Assembly (NCBI GenBank): GCA_902793695.1
Contig: CADBEI010000025.1
Location: 1-54,437, forward strand
DNA: 54,437 bases
Origin: an uncultured Pseudomonadota bacterium
GTDB lineage: Bacteria > Pseudomonadota > Alphaproteobacteria > RF32 > CAG-239
Direction: 5' to 3'
The position numbers were made by a program, and so were the translations under genes. Positions 25,948-34,198 of the stretch are shown here, piece after piece. The first letter of the stretch is position 1; every line of letters starts with the position of its first letter. Under the pieces are notes generated by a model, which was not told the origin of the DNA, searched no databases, and was given only the letters and a program-made list of their open reading frames with translations.

Positions 25948-25976
25948 TTGAAGTTTTAATATTTTGTCTGTAGACT
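25948..25976 (+). promoter_or_regulatory. Predicted promoter of preA
   Basis: TTGAAG (25948-25953), a 17-base spacer and TAGACT (25971-25976) lie 30 bases before the preA start. Confidence 0.55.
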
Positions 25977-26006
25977 ATCTCCATAATTTTAAATATGGAG
26001 AGTACT

Positions 26007-27185
26007 ATGTCTACATTAAAAACTTCAGTTTTGGGTATTGATTTTGAAAATCCGTTTCTTTTATCATCGGCACCGCCGACCGCGAAAATTGAGAGCATTG
26101 ACAAGGCTTTTACCTTAGGTTGGGGTGGGGCAGTCTTAAAAACCATTACGCCTGACGGCTTGGAAATGATTGAAGCCTCGCAACGTTATGCCACTTGGAA
26201 AAACGCCGGTCGAGTTTGCGGGTTTGAAAATATTGAATTGCTGAGTCATTTGACGATTAAACAGTGGCTTGACGGCATTAAATATCTGAAACAAAAGCAC
26301 CCGACGAAGGTACAGATTGCCAGCATTATGGCTCCGGTGGTCAAAGAAGAATGGCAAAATCTGGTCAAGACTTTCAATGATTCGGAAGTTGATGCGTTTG
26401 AACTGAATTTTTCTTGTCCGCACGGAATGCCGGAAAAAGGTATCGGTATGGCCATCGGTACCAACGCGGAAATATCCTCGACGATTACCGAATGGGTGAT
26501 GGAAGTGGCAAAAAAGCCTGTGTTTGTAAAACTTTCGCCGAATGTTACCAATATTGCGCAGATTGCCAAGGCGGTGGAAGCTGCCGGTGCCGACGGTATT
26601 GCTGCCATTAATACGGTACAATCACTTATGGGGGTTGATTTGGATACGTTTGAACCAATGCCAAAAGTAAACGGCAAATCCACTTTCGGCGGCTATTCCG
26701 GAATGTCGGTTAAGCCGATCGGTTTGCGTTGCGTGGCTCAAATCCGTCAAAACAGTGACTTGCCGATTTTGGGGATGGGAGGCATTTCCAACTGGCGCGA
26801 TGCGGCAGAATATATGAGTGTCGGTGCCGATGTGGTTCAGGTTTGCACCGAAGTTATGATTAACGGCTATGCGGTTATCGGCGCCATGAAACAAGGCTTG
26901 CTTAATTATTTGGAAAATAAGGGCTTTAACAGTCCGGCCGATATAAAAAATAAGGCGATTGCCAATCTTTCGGCACACAAAGATTTGAATAAGTCAAAGC
27001 AGGTGTATCCGCATATTGATGATGCTTTATGTATAAAATGCGGCAAGTGCGCTACCATCTGCGACGAGTCCGAGCACAGCGCTCTGTCGTTGGTGGACGG
27101 ACGTATTCAGGTCAATCGCGACGCTTGCGTCGGTTGCTCGCTTTGTTCGCACGTTTGCCCGAAAGCGGCAATTACAATGAAATAA
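26007..27185 (+). CDS. preA: NAD-dependent dihydropyrimidine dehydrogenase subunit PreA-like
   Basis: The start at 26007 follows GGAGAG; an ATG four codons earlier lacks a site. The 392-residue protein has a dihydroorotate-dehydrogenase-like FMN barrel (NPFLLSSAP, WGGAVLKTI, NFSCPHGMPEKG, DGIAAINTVQS, GGYSGMSVKPI, GMGGI). A C-terminal ferredoxin domain carries two CxxCxxCxxxC/P clusters (CIKCGKCATIC, CVGCSLCSHVCP). PreA reduces uracil or thymine together with the flavoprotein PreT. No preT is adjacent, so its electron partner must be elsewhere or differ. It appears to be a single-gene unit. Confidence 0.88.
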   Translation: MSTLKTSVLGIDFENPFLLSSAPPTAKIESIDKAFTLGWGGAVLKTITPDGLEMIEASQRYATWKNAGRVCGFENIELLSHLTIKQWLDGIKYLKQKHPTKVQIASIMAPVVKEEWQNLVKTFNDSEVDAFELNFSCPHGMPEKGIGMAIGTNAEISSTITEWVMEVAKKPVFVKLSPNVTNIAQIAKAVEAAGADGIAAINTVQSLMGVDLDTFEPMPKVNGKSTFGGYSGMSVKPIGLRCVAQIRQNSDLPILGMGGISNWRDAAEYMSVGADVVQVCTEVMINGYAVIGAMKQGLLNYLENKGFNSPADIKNKAIANLSAHKDLNKSKQVYPHIDDALCIKCGKCATICDESEHSALSLVDGRIQVNRDACVGCSLCSHVCPKAAITMK

Positions 27186-27198
27186 TCCGACTACAAAG

Positions 27199-27233
27199 AA
27201 ATCCCCCGCCACTTATCGCCGCGGGGGATTTTG
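27199..27233. terminator. Rho-independent terminator
   Basis: AATCCCCCGC (27200-27209) pairs with GCGGGGGATT (27221-27230), followed by TTTG. It serves preA and, with the A-rich left side, may also serve the convergent 13-gene operon. Confidence 0.75.
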
Positions 27234-27294
27234 TTTATGATTTAAGTGTAATTGACGAGATGAAACGGTAGAGTTTTATCATTACCATATCTGA

Positions 27295-27837
27295 CTAAAG
27301 CAATTTGACAACCTCCGCTTCAACCGTTTCCATATCGACTGTCGGTTCAAAACGCGCTACCACATCACCCGAACGGCTTATCAGAAATTTGGTGAAATTC
27401 CATTTGATGTCGGGCTTTTTATCCCAGTCTTTGTCCTCTTTGGCAAGCATCTCCGCCAGAAGTGCGGCCAATTTATGTTCGCCAAACCCCGCAAAACCTT
27501 TTTGTGATTTTAAGTAGGTATAAAGAGGCAACTCATTGGCGCCGTTGACTTCGGACTTTTTCATTTGCGGAAACTTTGTATTATAATGCAGTTGGCAAAA
27601 TTCGTGCACTTCCGCATCACTCCCCGGTGTTTGATGTCCGAATTGATTGCACGGAATATCAATCACTTCCAAACCATTATCGTGATATTTTTCATAAATT
27701 TTTTCAATAGCCTCGTATTGAGGGGTAAAACCGCATCCGGTTGCCGTGTTGATAATTAACAACACTTTGCCTTTTAAGTCTGCCAGTTTCAGTTCTTCCC
27801 CGTTTACTTTCGGCACATTAAAGTCATAAATCGTCAT
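27295..27837 (-). CDS. Glutathione peroxidase family protein
   Basis: At 180 residues this is the size of bacterial thiol peroxidases of the GPx type. The catalytic site is complete: C35 in NTATGCGFTPQY, Q65 in CNQFG and W146 in KWNFTKF. It has no signal peptide, so it works in the cytoplasm on hydrogen or organic peroxides, with glutathione or, more often in bacteria, thioredoxin as reductant. It is the last gene of the TetR-headed operon, 12 bases after the flavoprotein gene upstream. Its presence suggests that the pathway produces or meets peroxides. Confidence 0.93.
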   Translation of the reverse strand: MTIYDFNVPKVNGEELKLADLKGKVLLIINTATGCGFTPQYEAIEKIYEKYHDNGLEVIDIPCNQFGHQTPGSDAEVHEFCQLHYNTKFPQMKKSEVNGANELPLYTYLKSQKGFAGFGEHKLAALLAEMLAKEDKDWDKKPDIKWNFTKFLISRSGDVVARFEPTVDMETVEAEVVKLL

Positions 27838-27849
27838 TATACATTCTCC

Positions 27850-28395
27850 TTATTTGGCCGAGTTTTTCCCCAATTCATAAGCTTTTTGCAACAAGTCTTC
27901 GCGACCGGAGACGGATTTCGGCTCGTCAATTCCTCCGCCGACCAGAGCTCCGGCAAAGCGAGATTGTTCGAAGCACTCAATCCAGCCTTTTAATCCGTTA
28001 ATTGCTCTGTCGGCAGCATCAGGTGCGTTATCGTAAGACGAAGTTATCAAATACACGTCTTTGAATTTGTTAGCCTGTGGAAAAAGCGGGTTGCAACGGT
28101 CTAAAAATGTTTTAAGTTGCCCGCTCATTTCATAATAATAAATCGGTGTGGCAAAAATCAATACATCGGCATTTTGTACTTTGCCGATTAAATCGACCAT
28201 ATCGTCCTTTTGTACGCATTTAAATGTTTTTTGACACGCCAGACAGCCGATACAGAATTTTATATCTTTGCCTTTAAGGTTGATAAATTCCACTTCGCTG
28301 CCGGCATCTTTAGCACCTCTTTCTGCTTCGTGAGCCAAAATTTCGGAGTTGCTGCCGCCACGCAAACTGCTCGATATAATTAAAACTTTTTTCAT
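27850..28395 (-). CDS. Flavodoxin-fold Fe-S type flavoprotein (NADPH-dependent FMN reductase family)
   Basis: The 181-residue protein opens with KVLIISSSLRGGSNSEIL, the FMN phosphate loop. It carries a compact cysteine motif FCIGCLACQKTFKC (C-x2-C-x2-C-x5-C) near residues 48-60, as in iron-sulfur flavoproteins. The strand DVLIFATPIYYYEMSGQLK holds the isoalloxazine site. It probably passes electrons from NAD(P)H or ferredoxin to a substrate such as a quinone or nitro compound. It starts nine bases after the hydrolase gene stop. A homologue with the same cysteine motif lies two genes upstream in the operon. Confidence 0.85.
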   Translation of the reverse strand: MKKVLIISSSLRGGSNSEILAHEAERGAKDAGSEVEFINLKGKDIKFCIGCLACQKTFKCVQKDDMVDLIGKVQNADVLIFATPIYYYEMSGQLKTFLDRCNPLFPQANKFKDVYLITSSYDNAPDAADRAINGLKGWIECFEQSRFAGALVGGGIDEPKSVSGREDLLQKAYELGKNSAK

Positions 28396-28404
28396 TTTGC
28401 CTCC

Positions 28405-29448
28405 TTATTGCAAATTATCTTTGAAAAATGTTTCTATTTTATCAAACGGAATAACATCTGTTTTATAATATAAATCCGTGTGATTGGCATTCGGAATAAT
28501 CATCAGTTCTTTATTATCTCCTACCAGTTTTTTGAAGGCATCTTCCGAAAAATAGCGGCTGTGCGCCTTTTCGCCGTGAATCATCAAAACCGGTGATTTA
28601 ATGGTATCGGCATAAGCCAAAATAGGCTGCGTAATCAGCGAAAGTGCCGAGGTAACGTTCCAATGACCGTTAGAATTGATGGAGCGCGGATGAAAACCGA
28701 TTTTTGTTTTGTAATAGTTGAAATAGTCTTGAACAAATTGCGGTTCTTCACCGGTCAGTTTATCCGGTAATCCGGCAGCTTCGGCAAAAGAGCCGTTTTT
28801 ATAATCTGCCGTCCTTTGATTATTCAAATCTTGGCGCATTTTATACAAATCCTCTGCAGACATACTGTCATTATAACCGTGCGCCGTAACACGCGTCATA
28901 TCATACATTGTGCTGGTTACGGTGGCTTTAATCCGCGTATCCTGCGCCGCCGCATTTAAGGCAAATCCGCCCCAACCGCAAATGCCGACAATGCCGATTT
29001 TGTTTTCATCAACTTCCGGCAGAGTGGTCAAATAGTCAACAGCCGCGCTGAAATCATCGGTATTGATGTCAGGGGAGGCTACATTACGCACTTCGCCGCC
29101 GCTTTCTCCGGTAAACGACGGATCAAAAGCCAATGTAACAAATCCGCGCTCGGCAAGTGTTTGCGCATAAAGTCCGGAAGATTGCTCCTTAACCGCCCCA
29201 AACGGACCGGAGACCGCAATCGCTTGCATTTTACCTTCAGGCTTATTTTTCGGTTCGTATAAATCCCCGACCAGTTCAATGCCGAAACGGTTTTTGAATG
29301 TTACTTTTTTTACATCAACATTATCCGATTTAGCAAAAACTTTATCCCATTCGGCATTATTTCCGTCGGCGGCACAAGCGCTGTCAGGTGCGACAAACAT
29401 CAAACTCAAAGTTGCCACGGATAAAGCATATAAATTTCTCATTTTCAT
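28405..29448 (-). CDS. Exported alpha/beta hydrolase, dienelactone-hydrolase-like
   Basis: The start at 29448 has GGAG seven bases upstream. The 347-residue product begins with a signal peptide (LYALSVATLSLMFVAPDSAC). The nucleophile elbow is GICGWGGFAL, with cysteine where serine is usual, as in dienelactone hydrolases. A histidine is in IIPNANHTDLY near the end. It should hydrolyse an ester, lactone or similar bond outside the cytoplasmic membrane. In the operon it sits between two Fe-S type flavoproteins, suggesting that reduction and ring or ester cleavage are linked steps. Confidence 0.82.
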   Translation of the reverse strand: MKMRNLYALSVATLSLMFVAPDSACAADGNNAEWDKVFAKSDNVDVKKVTFKNRFGIELVGDLYEPKNKPEGKMQAIAVSGPFGAVKEQSSGLYAQTLAERGFVTLAFDPSFTGESGGEVRNVASPDINTDDFSAAVDYLTTLPEVDENKIGIVGICGWGGFALNAAAQDTRIKATVTSTMYDMTRVTAHGYNDSMSAEDLYKMRQDLNNQRTADYKNGSFAEAAGLPDKLTGEEPQFVQDYFNYYKTKIGFHPRSINSNGHWNVTSALSLITQPILAYADTIKSPVLMIHGEKAHSRYFSEDAFKKLVGDNKELMIIPNANHTDLYYKTDVIPFDKIETFFKDNLQ

Positions 29449-29481
29449 AATTTTTCTCCTTTGATTGAATATTATTAAATT

Positions 29482-30108
29482 CTATTTTCCGTCAGGAAAA
29501 CTGGTAAAAGTAATCGGTTCGTACTCCGGTCGGTTTATACCGTTTTTACGCCCCAAATCGATACATTTCAAGAGCCATGCCATATTTAACCCCAGCGTGC
29601 GCATGGTTTGCAAACCTTCTTTATCTTTCAAAACATCATCCGGTGTAAAACCGTGTACACTGTTCCAATATTGAGAGCCGACCACCTGCATTTTACTGAT
29701 TGTAAAATATTTATTTAAGCGGTCAAACGATGCACTGGCTCCGCCTCGTCGACACGAAACAACGGCGGCTGCCAATTTGCCGGCCATTTTCGGAGCATAA
29801 GTGAAAAACAAACGGTCGCAAAAAGAACAAATCTGTCCGGAAGGTCCGGCGTAATAAACGGGACTTCCCAAAATAATGCCGTCAAATTCATCTAATCTGG
29901 CGCCGATTTCATTGACACCGTCGTTAAACACACACTTTCCGGTCTCGTGACATTTTCGGCAGGCAATACAGCCGGATATCGGTTTTGTTCCTATGTGATA
30001 GATTTCCGCTTCAATACCGTTTCTTTCCAATGTATCGGCAACTTCTTTGAGGGCCGTATAAGTACAACCGTTTTTATGCGGACTGCCGTTTATAAGTAAT
30101 ACTTTCAT
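29482..30108 (-). CDS. Flavodoxin-fold Fe-S type flavoprotein (FMN reductase family)
   Basis: I start at the ATG giving MKVLLINGSPHKNGCTYTAL, which follows AAAGGAAG; the frame is open 12 codons further. The 208-residue protein has the FMN loop NGSPHKNG, the cysteine motif GCIACRKCHETGKC (C-x2-C-x2-C-x5-C) and the SPVYYAGPSGQI strand. It is cytoplasmic. Family members reduce quinones, azo or nitro compounds, or act as electron carriers with a [4Fe-4S] cluster. It begins ten bases after the CMD-cupin gene, inside the TetR operon. Confidence 0.85.
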   Translation of the reverse strand: MKVLLINGSPHKNGCTYTALKEVADTLERNGIEAEIYHIGTKPISGCIACRKCHETGKCVFNDGVNEIGARLDEFDGIILGSPVYYAGPSGQICSFCDRLFFTYAPKMAGKLAAAVVSCRRGGASASFDRLNKYFTISKMQVVGSQYWNSVHGFTPDDVLKDKEGLQTMRTLGLNMAWLLKCIDLGRKNGINRPEYEPITFTSFPDGK

Positions 30109-30118
30109 ATTTCTTCCT

Positions 30119-31132
30119 TTATTGCAATTTGTTGTATTCTTCATCGGTTACAGGCTCGAGCCATTCGTTAGAACCGCCTTCGCTCGGTACTTCTACCGCA
30201 ATATGCGTAAACCAACTGTCTTTTGCCGCACCATGCCAATGTTTGGTTTCCGGCGGAATATTGACAACATCACCGGCTTTTAATTCTCGCGGTTCTTTAC
30301 CCCATTCCTGATACCAACCGCGTCCTTGGGTAACCAGTAAAATCTGTCCGCTTTTATGATGAATATGCCAATTATTGCGGCATTTCGGTTCAAAAGTTAC
30401 ATTATACATCGGTACACCGTTTGTTGTTGTAATCGGCTTCAAATAACTTTTACCGGTAAAATACTTACCATAAGGATTTAATTCGCCGAAACCAAAGACA
30501 ACGTTTTTGGCTTTTGCCGCGGTGGCAATGTTCAGGATTTCCGCTACCTCATCATCGGTTAAACCGTTATGTTTGCCAATCTCAATATGGGCGTTTAATT
30601 GGCTTTTCACGCCTTCACGAGCAGCCAACATGGCAATTGTTGCCAATTCTCTGGTTTTCCAATCCACATTATCACGGGCAAAAATATCGCCGAATAAATG
30701 AGCTTTCAAGTATTCATCAATGGCCGGCGCAAACTCAAACAATTTGCCTTTTACTTCCGAACCGACCAGTTTGGTTTGATTTTCCGTGCCATAGATTAAA
30801 GCATTACCTTCCGGTTTTGCACTCGGCTCGTTACCTAATTCATCTTTATTGCCGCGTTCTTCAACGGTTTGCATCAAAGTAGCAAGCGCATTAAGACTTC
30901 TCGGAAAACCGCAATATGCATAAGCCTGCGCCAAAATTTCCTTAAACTCATTCACGGTAACGCCGTTATCAAGCCCGTCATTCAAGGCTTGTTTTAATTC
31001 TGCTTGATTGCCGAGTGCCGCATAAGCCGCCGCTTCGGCAATAGCCTGTTGTTCCGTATTCAGAGTATTTGCCATAACATTTCCTCCTAAAATTACCGAC
31101 AATACCAATGTTAATAAAAATTTTTTCATCAT
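30119..31132 (-). CDS. Exported fusion of carboxymuconolactone-decarboxylase-like and cupin domains
   Basis: The start with AAGGAAAAAT gives MMKKFLLTLVLSVILGGNVM, a clear signal peptide; ten codons upstream are dropped. The 337-residue product has two CMD-like helical units (about 20-100 and 145-225, e.g. TRELATIAMLAAREGVKSQL), then a cupin barrel (about 250-320) with metal-type histidines in WHIHHKSGQ and KHWHGA. The usual CxxC of peroxidase-type CMD proteins is absent; the second unit has SQLNAHIEIG. It may decarboxylate, isomerise or open a ring in the periplasm. Fusions of this kind occur in several gut bacteria next to flavodoxins and reductases. Confidence 0.85.
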   Translation of the reverse strand: MMKKFLLTLVLSVILGGNVMANTLNTEQQAIAEAAAYAALGNQAELKQALNDGLDNGVTVNEFKEILAQAYAYCGFPRSLNALATLMQTVEERGNKDELGNEPSAKPEGNALIYGTENQTKLVGSEVKGKLFEFAPAIDEYLKAHLFGDIFARDNVDWKTRELATIAMLAAREGVKSQLNAHIEIGKHNGLTDDEVAEILNIATAAKAKNVVFGFGELNPYGKYFTGKSYLKPITTTNGVPMYNVTFEPKCRNNWHIHHKSGQILLVTQGRGWYQEWGKEPRELKAGDVVNIPPETKHWHGAAKDSWFTHIAVEVPSEGGSNEWLEPVTDEEYNKLQ

Positions 31133-31155
31133 ATTTTTCCTTATGTAAGAAATTA

Positions 31156-31350
31156 TCACTTGTCTTTATGCAAATCACACAAAAGTTTGTGCCCCACACC
31201 GACATTTTCGGCATCATATTCGTTGATAAAAACATAAATTGTTTCTTCCGGCATTTTGATTATTTTTGCAAACACCGGCACTAATTCTTTGACCAATTCA
31301 TCTTTTTGTTCTTTGGTAGCGTGTGCAATATCAAGTCTCATTACTGGCAT
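31156..31350 (-). CDS. 4-oxalocrotonate tautomerase family protein
   Basis: A 64-residue protein with proline directly after the start methionine (MPVMRLDIA). After methionine removal the proline amine is the catalytic base of this family. The rest (KELVPVFAKIIKMPEETIYVFINE) matches the family's short beta-alpha-beta fold. It isomerises enol and keto forms of dicarboxylic intermediates in aromatic degradation, or related substrates. It is cytoplasmic and lies between the flavin reductase and CMD-cupin genes of the TetR operon. Confidence 0.9.
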   Translation of the reverse strand: MPVMRLDIAHATKEQKDELVKELVPVFAKIIKMPEETIYVFINEYDAENVGVGHKLLCDLHKDK

Positions 31351-31367
31351 GGTTATTATCCTTTGTT

Positions 31368-31922
31368 TTACTGTTTAAATTTTTTACTAAGTTCTGTTCC
31401 GCGGCCGATGATTTCTCCTGTTTTCAAATAAGAGTATGTCGGCATTTCAAACAAAACCGGTTTTAATTTGTTATAATCAATTTTATTTTTCTCATCAATT
31501 ACAGTTTCTTCGGCATAAGTGCCTGAAATTTTGCAAATAAAGTTATCAAATGAATCCGTCTCATAATTATCAACGACTTCGCAGTCCATCACTAGCGGAC
31601 TGTCTTTAATAATCGGCGTATTGTTTTCACTCAAATCATAGGCAAAAACTTCGCTTTTATCGGTATTTTTTCCGCTGATTGTTCCGACATAATCGGCTTT
31701 CGGTAACAACGTTTCATCAACAATTGCAACGGAAAGATGCTTACTTTTATGTATAAACTGATTTGTGTAATGAATTTTATGCATACTGATAATAATGCGG
31801 TCATGTCCGATAATGCCCACGTGTCCGGCAAGCATCCAAGTCGGCTTATTGCCGTTCATTGCCCCGATAACCACCAAAGGTGTCGGATATAGGGCTAAAA
31901 CAGAACCTAAATTCTTTTTCAT
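31368..31922 (-). CDS. Flavin reductase-like, FMN-binding split-barrel protein
   Basis: The 184-residue cytoplasmic protein has the split-barrel pattern LYPTPLVVIGAMNGNKPTW, then HVGIIGHDRIIISMHKIHYTN and HLSVAIVDE. This family binds FMN and either reduces free flavin for a partner monooxygenase or reduces a substrate itself. The ABM-type protein nearby would be a less usual partner. Its start overlaps the end of the amidohydrolase gene by four bases (ATGA), so the two are translationally coupled. Confidence 0.85.
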   Translation of the reverse strand: MKKNLGSVLALYPTPLVVIGAMNGNKPTWMLAGHVGIIGHDRIIISMHKIHYTNQFIHKSKHLSVAIVDETLLPKADYVGTISGKNTDKSEVFAYDLSENNTPIIKDSPLVMDCEVVDNYETDSFDNFICKISGTYAEETVIDEKNKIDYNKLKPVLFEMPTYSYLKTGEIIGRGTELSKKFKQ

Positions 31923-32938
31923 TTGTTATCTTTCCTTTCAAATAATTGTTGAGCATTTGTTTGTAAAAATTTTTCGGCATATGGTGCAAGTTCCTTGTCA
32001 TTTGCCAGTTCTTGACGCAGATTTTTAAGATTTTTTTGTAAAACCTCGTTTGGCTGATAAGGATAATCCGAACCGTATAAAATATGTTCCGGCGTGGTAA
32101 TCGTGAGCATGGTTTTAATTAAATCCGCCGTCGGCACACCGGCCAAGTCATAATATAATGCAGCCAAATTCTTTTCCCAATCAATATCCTGCATCAAACC
32201 TTTGGCTTTCATCGCCGGAAAAATGGCTTTCATCCGCGGTATGGCCAGCGGTAAAAACGAACCGCAATGCGGAATAATCATCTTGATGTTCGGATATTTG
32301 GCAAGCACATTGCGTGAAATCACATTCACAATCGCTCGCGTGGTTTCCGCCGGATATTCATACATGGCAAGCGGCGTTGTCTGAATTATTTTTTCGGCAT
32401 ACGGCTCCGGACGATGCGGATGCACAAAAACAACGGCATTATATTTATTTAACATCGCCATTAATTCATCCAATTCTTCATCACCCAAATACTGTCCGTA
32501 GCTGTTGGTTGCCAATTTAATACCGTCTGCGTGCAAAACTTCAAAGGCGTATTGAGCTTCTTTAATGGCCGCTTTCACATCAGGCAAAGGCAAGGTCGCC
32601 AAAAACTTAAATTTATCGGGATTTTCATCACGAACTTTGGCCGAAATCTCATTTAATTTACGCACCATATCCGCGCTTTCTTTACTGTTTCCGAAGTATG
32701 GTTGTGGTGCCGGCAATGAAAGTACCGAATAGTCAATGTTCATATCATTCATAAAATCCAAATGCGCTTTTATATCCCATTTCGGAAGCGGAAATGTTTC
32801 TTGCAATTCGGCATTATGCGCACGCAAAAAATCCATATATTCATTCGGAATAATATGGCTGTGCACATCGATAATTTGTGCGAAAGTATTTATCGGTAAA
32901 AGATATACGGCGGTTAATAAAGAAATTATTTTCTTCAT
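31919..32938 (-). CDS. Exported amidohydrolase (amidohydrolase-2 / ACMSD type)
   Basis: The 339-residue product has a signal peptide (MKKIISLLTAVYLLPINTFA), then the metal motif DVHSHIIP in place of the usual HxH. It continues with KLATNSYG, VFVHPHRPEPYA, MIIPHCGSFLPLAIPRM and LYGSDYPYQP; the aspartate of GSD is the expected catalytic acid. ACMSD-like enzymes decarboxylate or hydrolyse aromatic-derived acids. Export is unusual for this family. It starts three bases after the ABM gene stop. Confidence 0.88.
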   Translation of the reverse strand: MKKIISLLTAVYLLPINTFAQIIDVHSHIIPNEYMDFLRAHNAELQETFPLPKWDIKAHLDFMNDMNIDYSVLSLPAPQPYFGNSKESADMVRKLNEISAKVRDENPDKFKFLATLPLPDVKAAIKEAQYAFEVLHADGIKLATNSYGQYLGDEELDELMAMLNKYNAVVFVHPHRPEPYAEKIIQTTPLAMYEYPAETTRAIVNVISRNVLAKYPNIKMIIPHCGSFLPLAIPRMKAIFPAMKAKGLMQDIDWEKNLAALYYDLAGVPTADLIKTMLTITTPEHILYGSDYPYQPNEVLQKNLKNLRQELANDKELAPYAEKFLQTNAQQLFERKDNK

Positions 32939-32941
32939 GAA

Positions 32942-33328
32942 TTACTCCTTGATAAAATCCTTATCCTTATCAGGAATACCGGCGGTATCTTCAATATAAC
33001 GCTCTACCTTCATATGTAAGTCGTATTTGTTGCGCAGTTCGGCAATTTTATCCATCATCGGTGTGGCGTGATGTTTATCTATAGCCTCTTGACTTTCCCA
33101 GCTGTCTATAAGTAAAACGGTCTCCGGATCATCTTTCGGATAAAAATATTCATATTTTTTATTTCCTTCTTCGGCACGGATGGCGGCCACCGTTCCGCTT
33201 TGTTCCATTTCTTCGGCAAATTTGCGTGCATTGCCGTTTTCACCGGTATAATAAATATTGACCGTTATAGCCATGGCATTTCCTCCTAAAAGCATAAATA
33301 TTGCCAATGTCATTAAAACCTTTTTCAT
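32942..33328 (-). CDS. Exported ABM-domain protein (putative quinol monooxygenase)
   Basis: The start MKKVLMTLAIFMLLGGNAMA follows AAGGAG and gives a signal peptide; the open frame runs 32 codons further up into the aldo/keto reductase gene but has no site there. The 128-residue protein has one antibiotic-biosynthesis-monooxygenase ferredoxin-like domain (RKFAEEMEQSGTVAAIRAEE, ETVLLIDSWESQEAIDKHH, TPMMDKIAEL). Relatives such as YgiN act on quinols without cofactor. Exported forms are uncommon and fit the periplasmic theme of this operon. Confidence 0.85.
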   Translation of the reverse strand: MKKVLMTLAIFMLLGGNAMAITVNIYYTGENGNARKFAEEMEQSGTVAAIRAEEGNKKYEYFYPKDDPETVLLIDSWESQEAIDKHHATPMMDKIAELRNKYDLHMKVERYIEDTAGIPDKDKDFIKE

Positions 33329-33338
33329 TTGTTGCTCC

Positions 33339-34187
33339 TTAATCAGCAGGCTTCCACGCCATAAAGCGTTTTTGTTCTTCCAAATCGGCATTGTAATAGC
33401 GTTTACCGCAATCCAGTTTGGCAATTTCCTTCATATCTTCAGCGGTTAATGCAAAATCAAAGATATCGAAATTTTCTTTAATATGCGCCGGATTTGTGCT
33501 TTTCGGAAACACGGAATTGCCTTCCTCAATATGCCAACGTAAAATAATTTGTGCCGGTGTTTTGTGATATTTTTCGGCCAATTTAACCAAAATCGGTTCG
33601 TTTAACAACTTGGCGTCGCCGTGGCCTAACGGATACCAGCTTTCCAATACAGTACCGAATTCAGCCATACGCGCTTTTAATTCATGTTGCGGAAAATAGG
33701 GATGACATTCCACTTGGACTGCCGCCGGTTTAATCTTTGCATAAGAAAGTAAATCCTCCAGATTTTCTTTGAAATTACTGATTCCGATGGATTTTACTTT
33801 GCCGGATGCAACCGCTTTCTCCATATCTTTCCACGCACCGATATAATCACCGACTTGTTGATGCAACAAAAGTAAATCAATGTAATCCGTTTGCAGACGG
33901 GAGAGCATTTTATCTATGGCTTCCGAAGTCTTGCCTTCTCCGTATTCGCTCGGCCAAAGTTTTGTCGTAATCCAAACTTCTTCGCGCTTCAGACCGCTTT
34001 GTTTTAAGGCTTCACCGACACCGCGTTCGTTTTGATAAGCGTGAGCCGTATCAATATGACGATAGCCGAGTTTAAAAGCATTTAAGCATGCATCAATCGT
34101 ATCCTTGCCGTCCGGAACCAGATATACACCGAGACCGAACTGCGGCATTTTTAACCCGTTATTTAATGTAAGATAAGTTTGAGTCAT
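33339..34187 (-). CDS. Aldo/keto reductase
   Basis: The 282-residue cytoplasmic enzyme has the full catalytic set: D and Y in HIDTAHAYQNE, K in TTKLWPSEYG and H in LLLLHQQ. NADPH-binding residues are near FPKSTNPAHIKEN. It reduces aldehydes or ketones with NADPH. It resembles the 2,5-diketo-gluconate reductase or methylglyoxal reductase branch. It starts 11 bases after the exported flavodoxin gene and is part of the TetR operon. Confidence 0.93.
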   Translation of the reverse strand: MTQTYLTLNNGLKMPQFGLGVYLVPDGKDTIDACLNAFKLGYRHIDTAHAYQNERGVGEALKQSGLKREEVWITTKLWPSEYGEGKTSEAIDKMLSRLQTDYIDLLLLHQQVGDYIGAWKDMEKAVASGKVKSIGISNFKENLEDLLSYAKIKPAAVQVECHPYFPQHELKARMAEFGTVLESWYPLGHGDAKLLNEPILVKLAEKYHKTPAQIILRWHIEEGNSVFPKSTNPAHIKENFDIFDFALTAEDMKEIAKLDCGKRYYNADLEEQKRFMAWKPAD

Positions 34188-34198
34188 TTATTTTCTCC

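Noticed and set aside
26007..27185. Missing active-site cysteine in PreA as a sign of inactivity
   Set aside because: From memory, E. coli PreA also seems to differ from the mammalian enzyme at this position, so I cannot use it as evidence.
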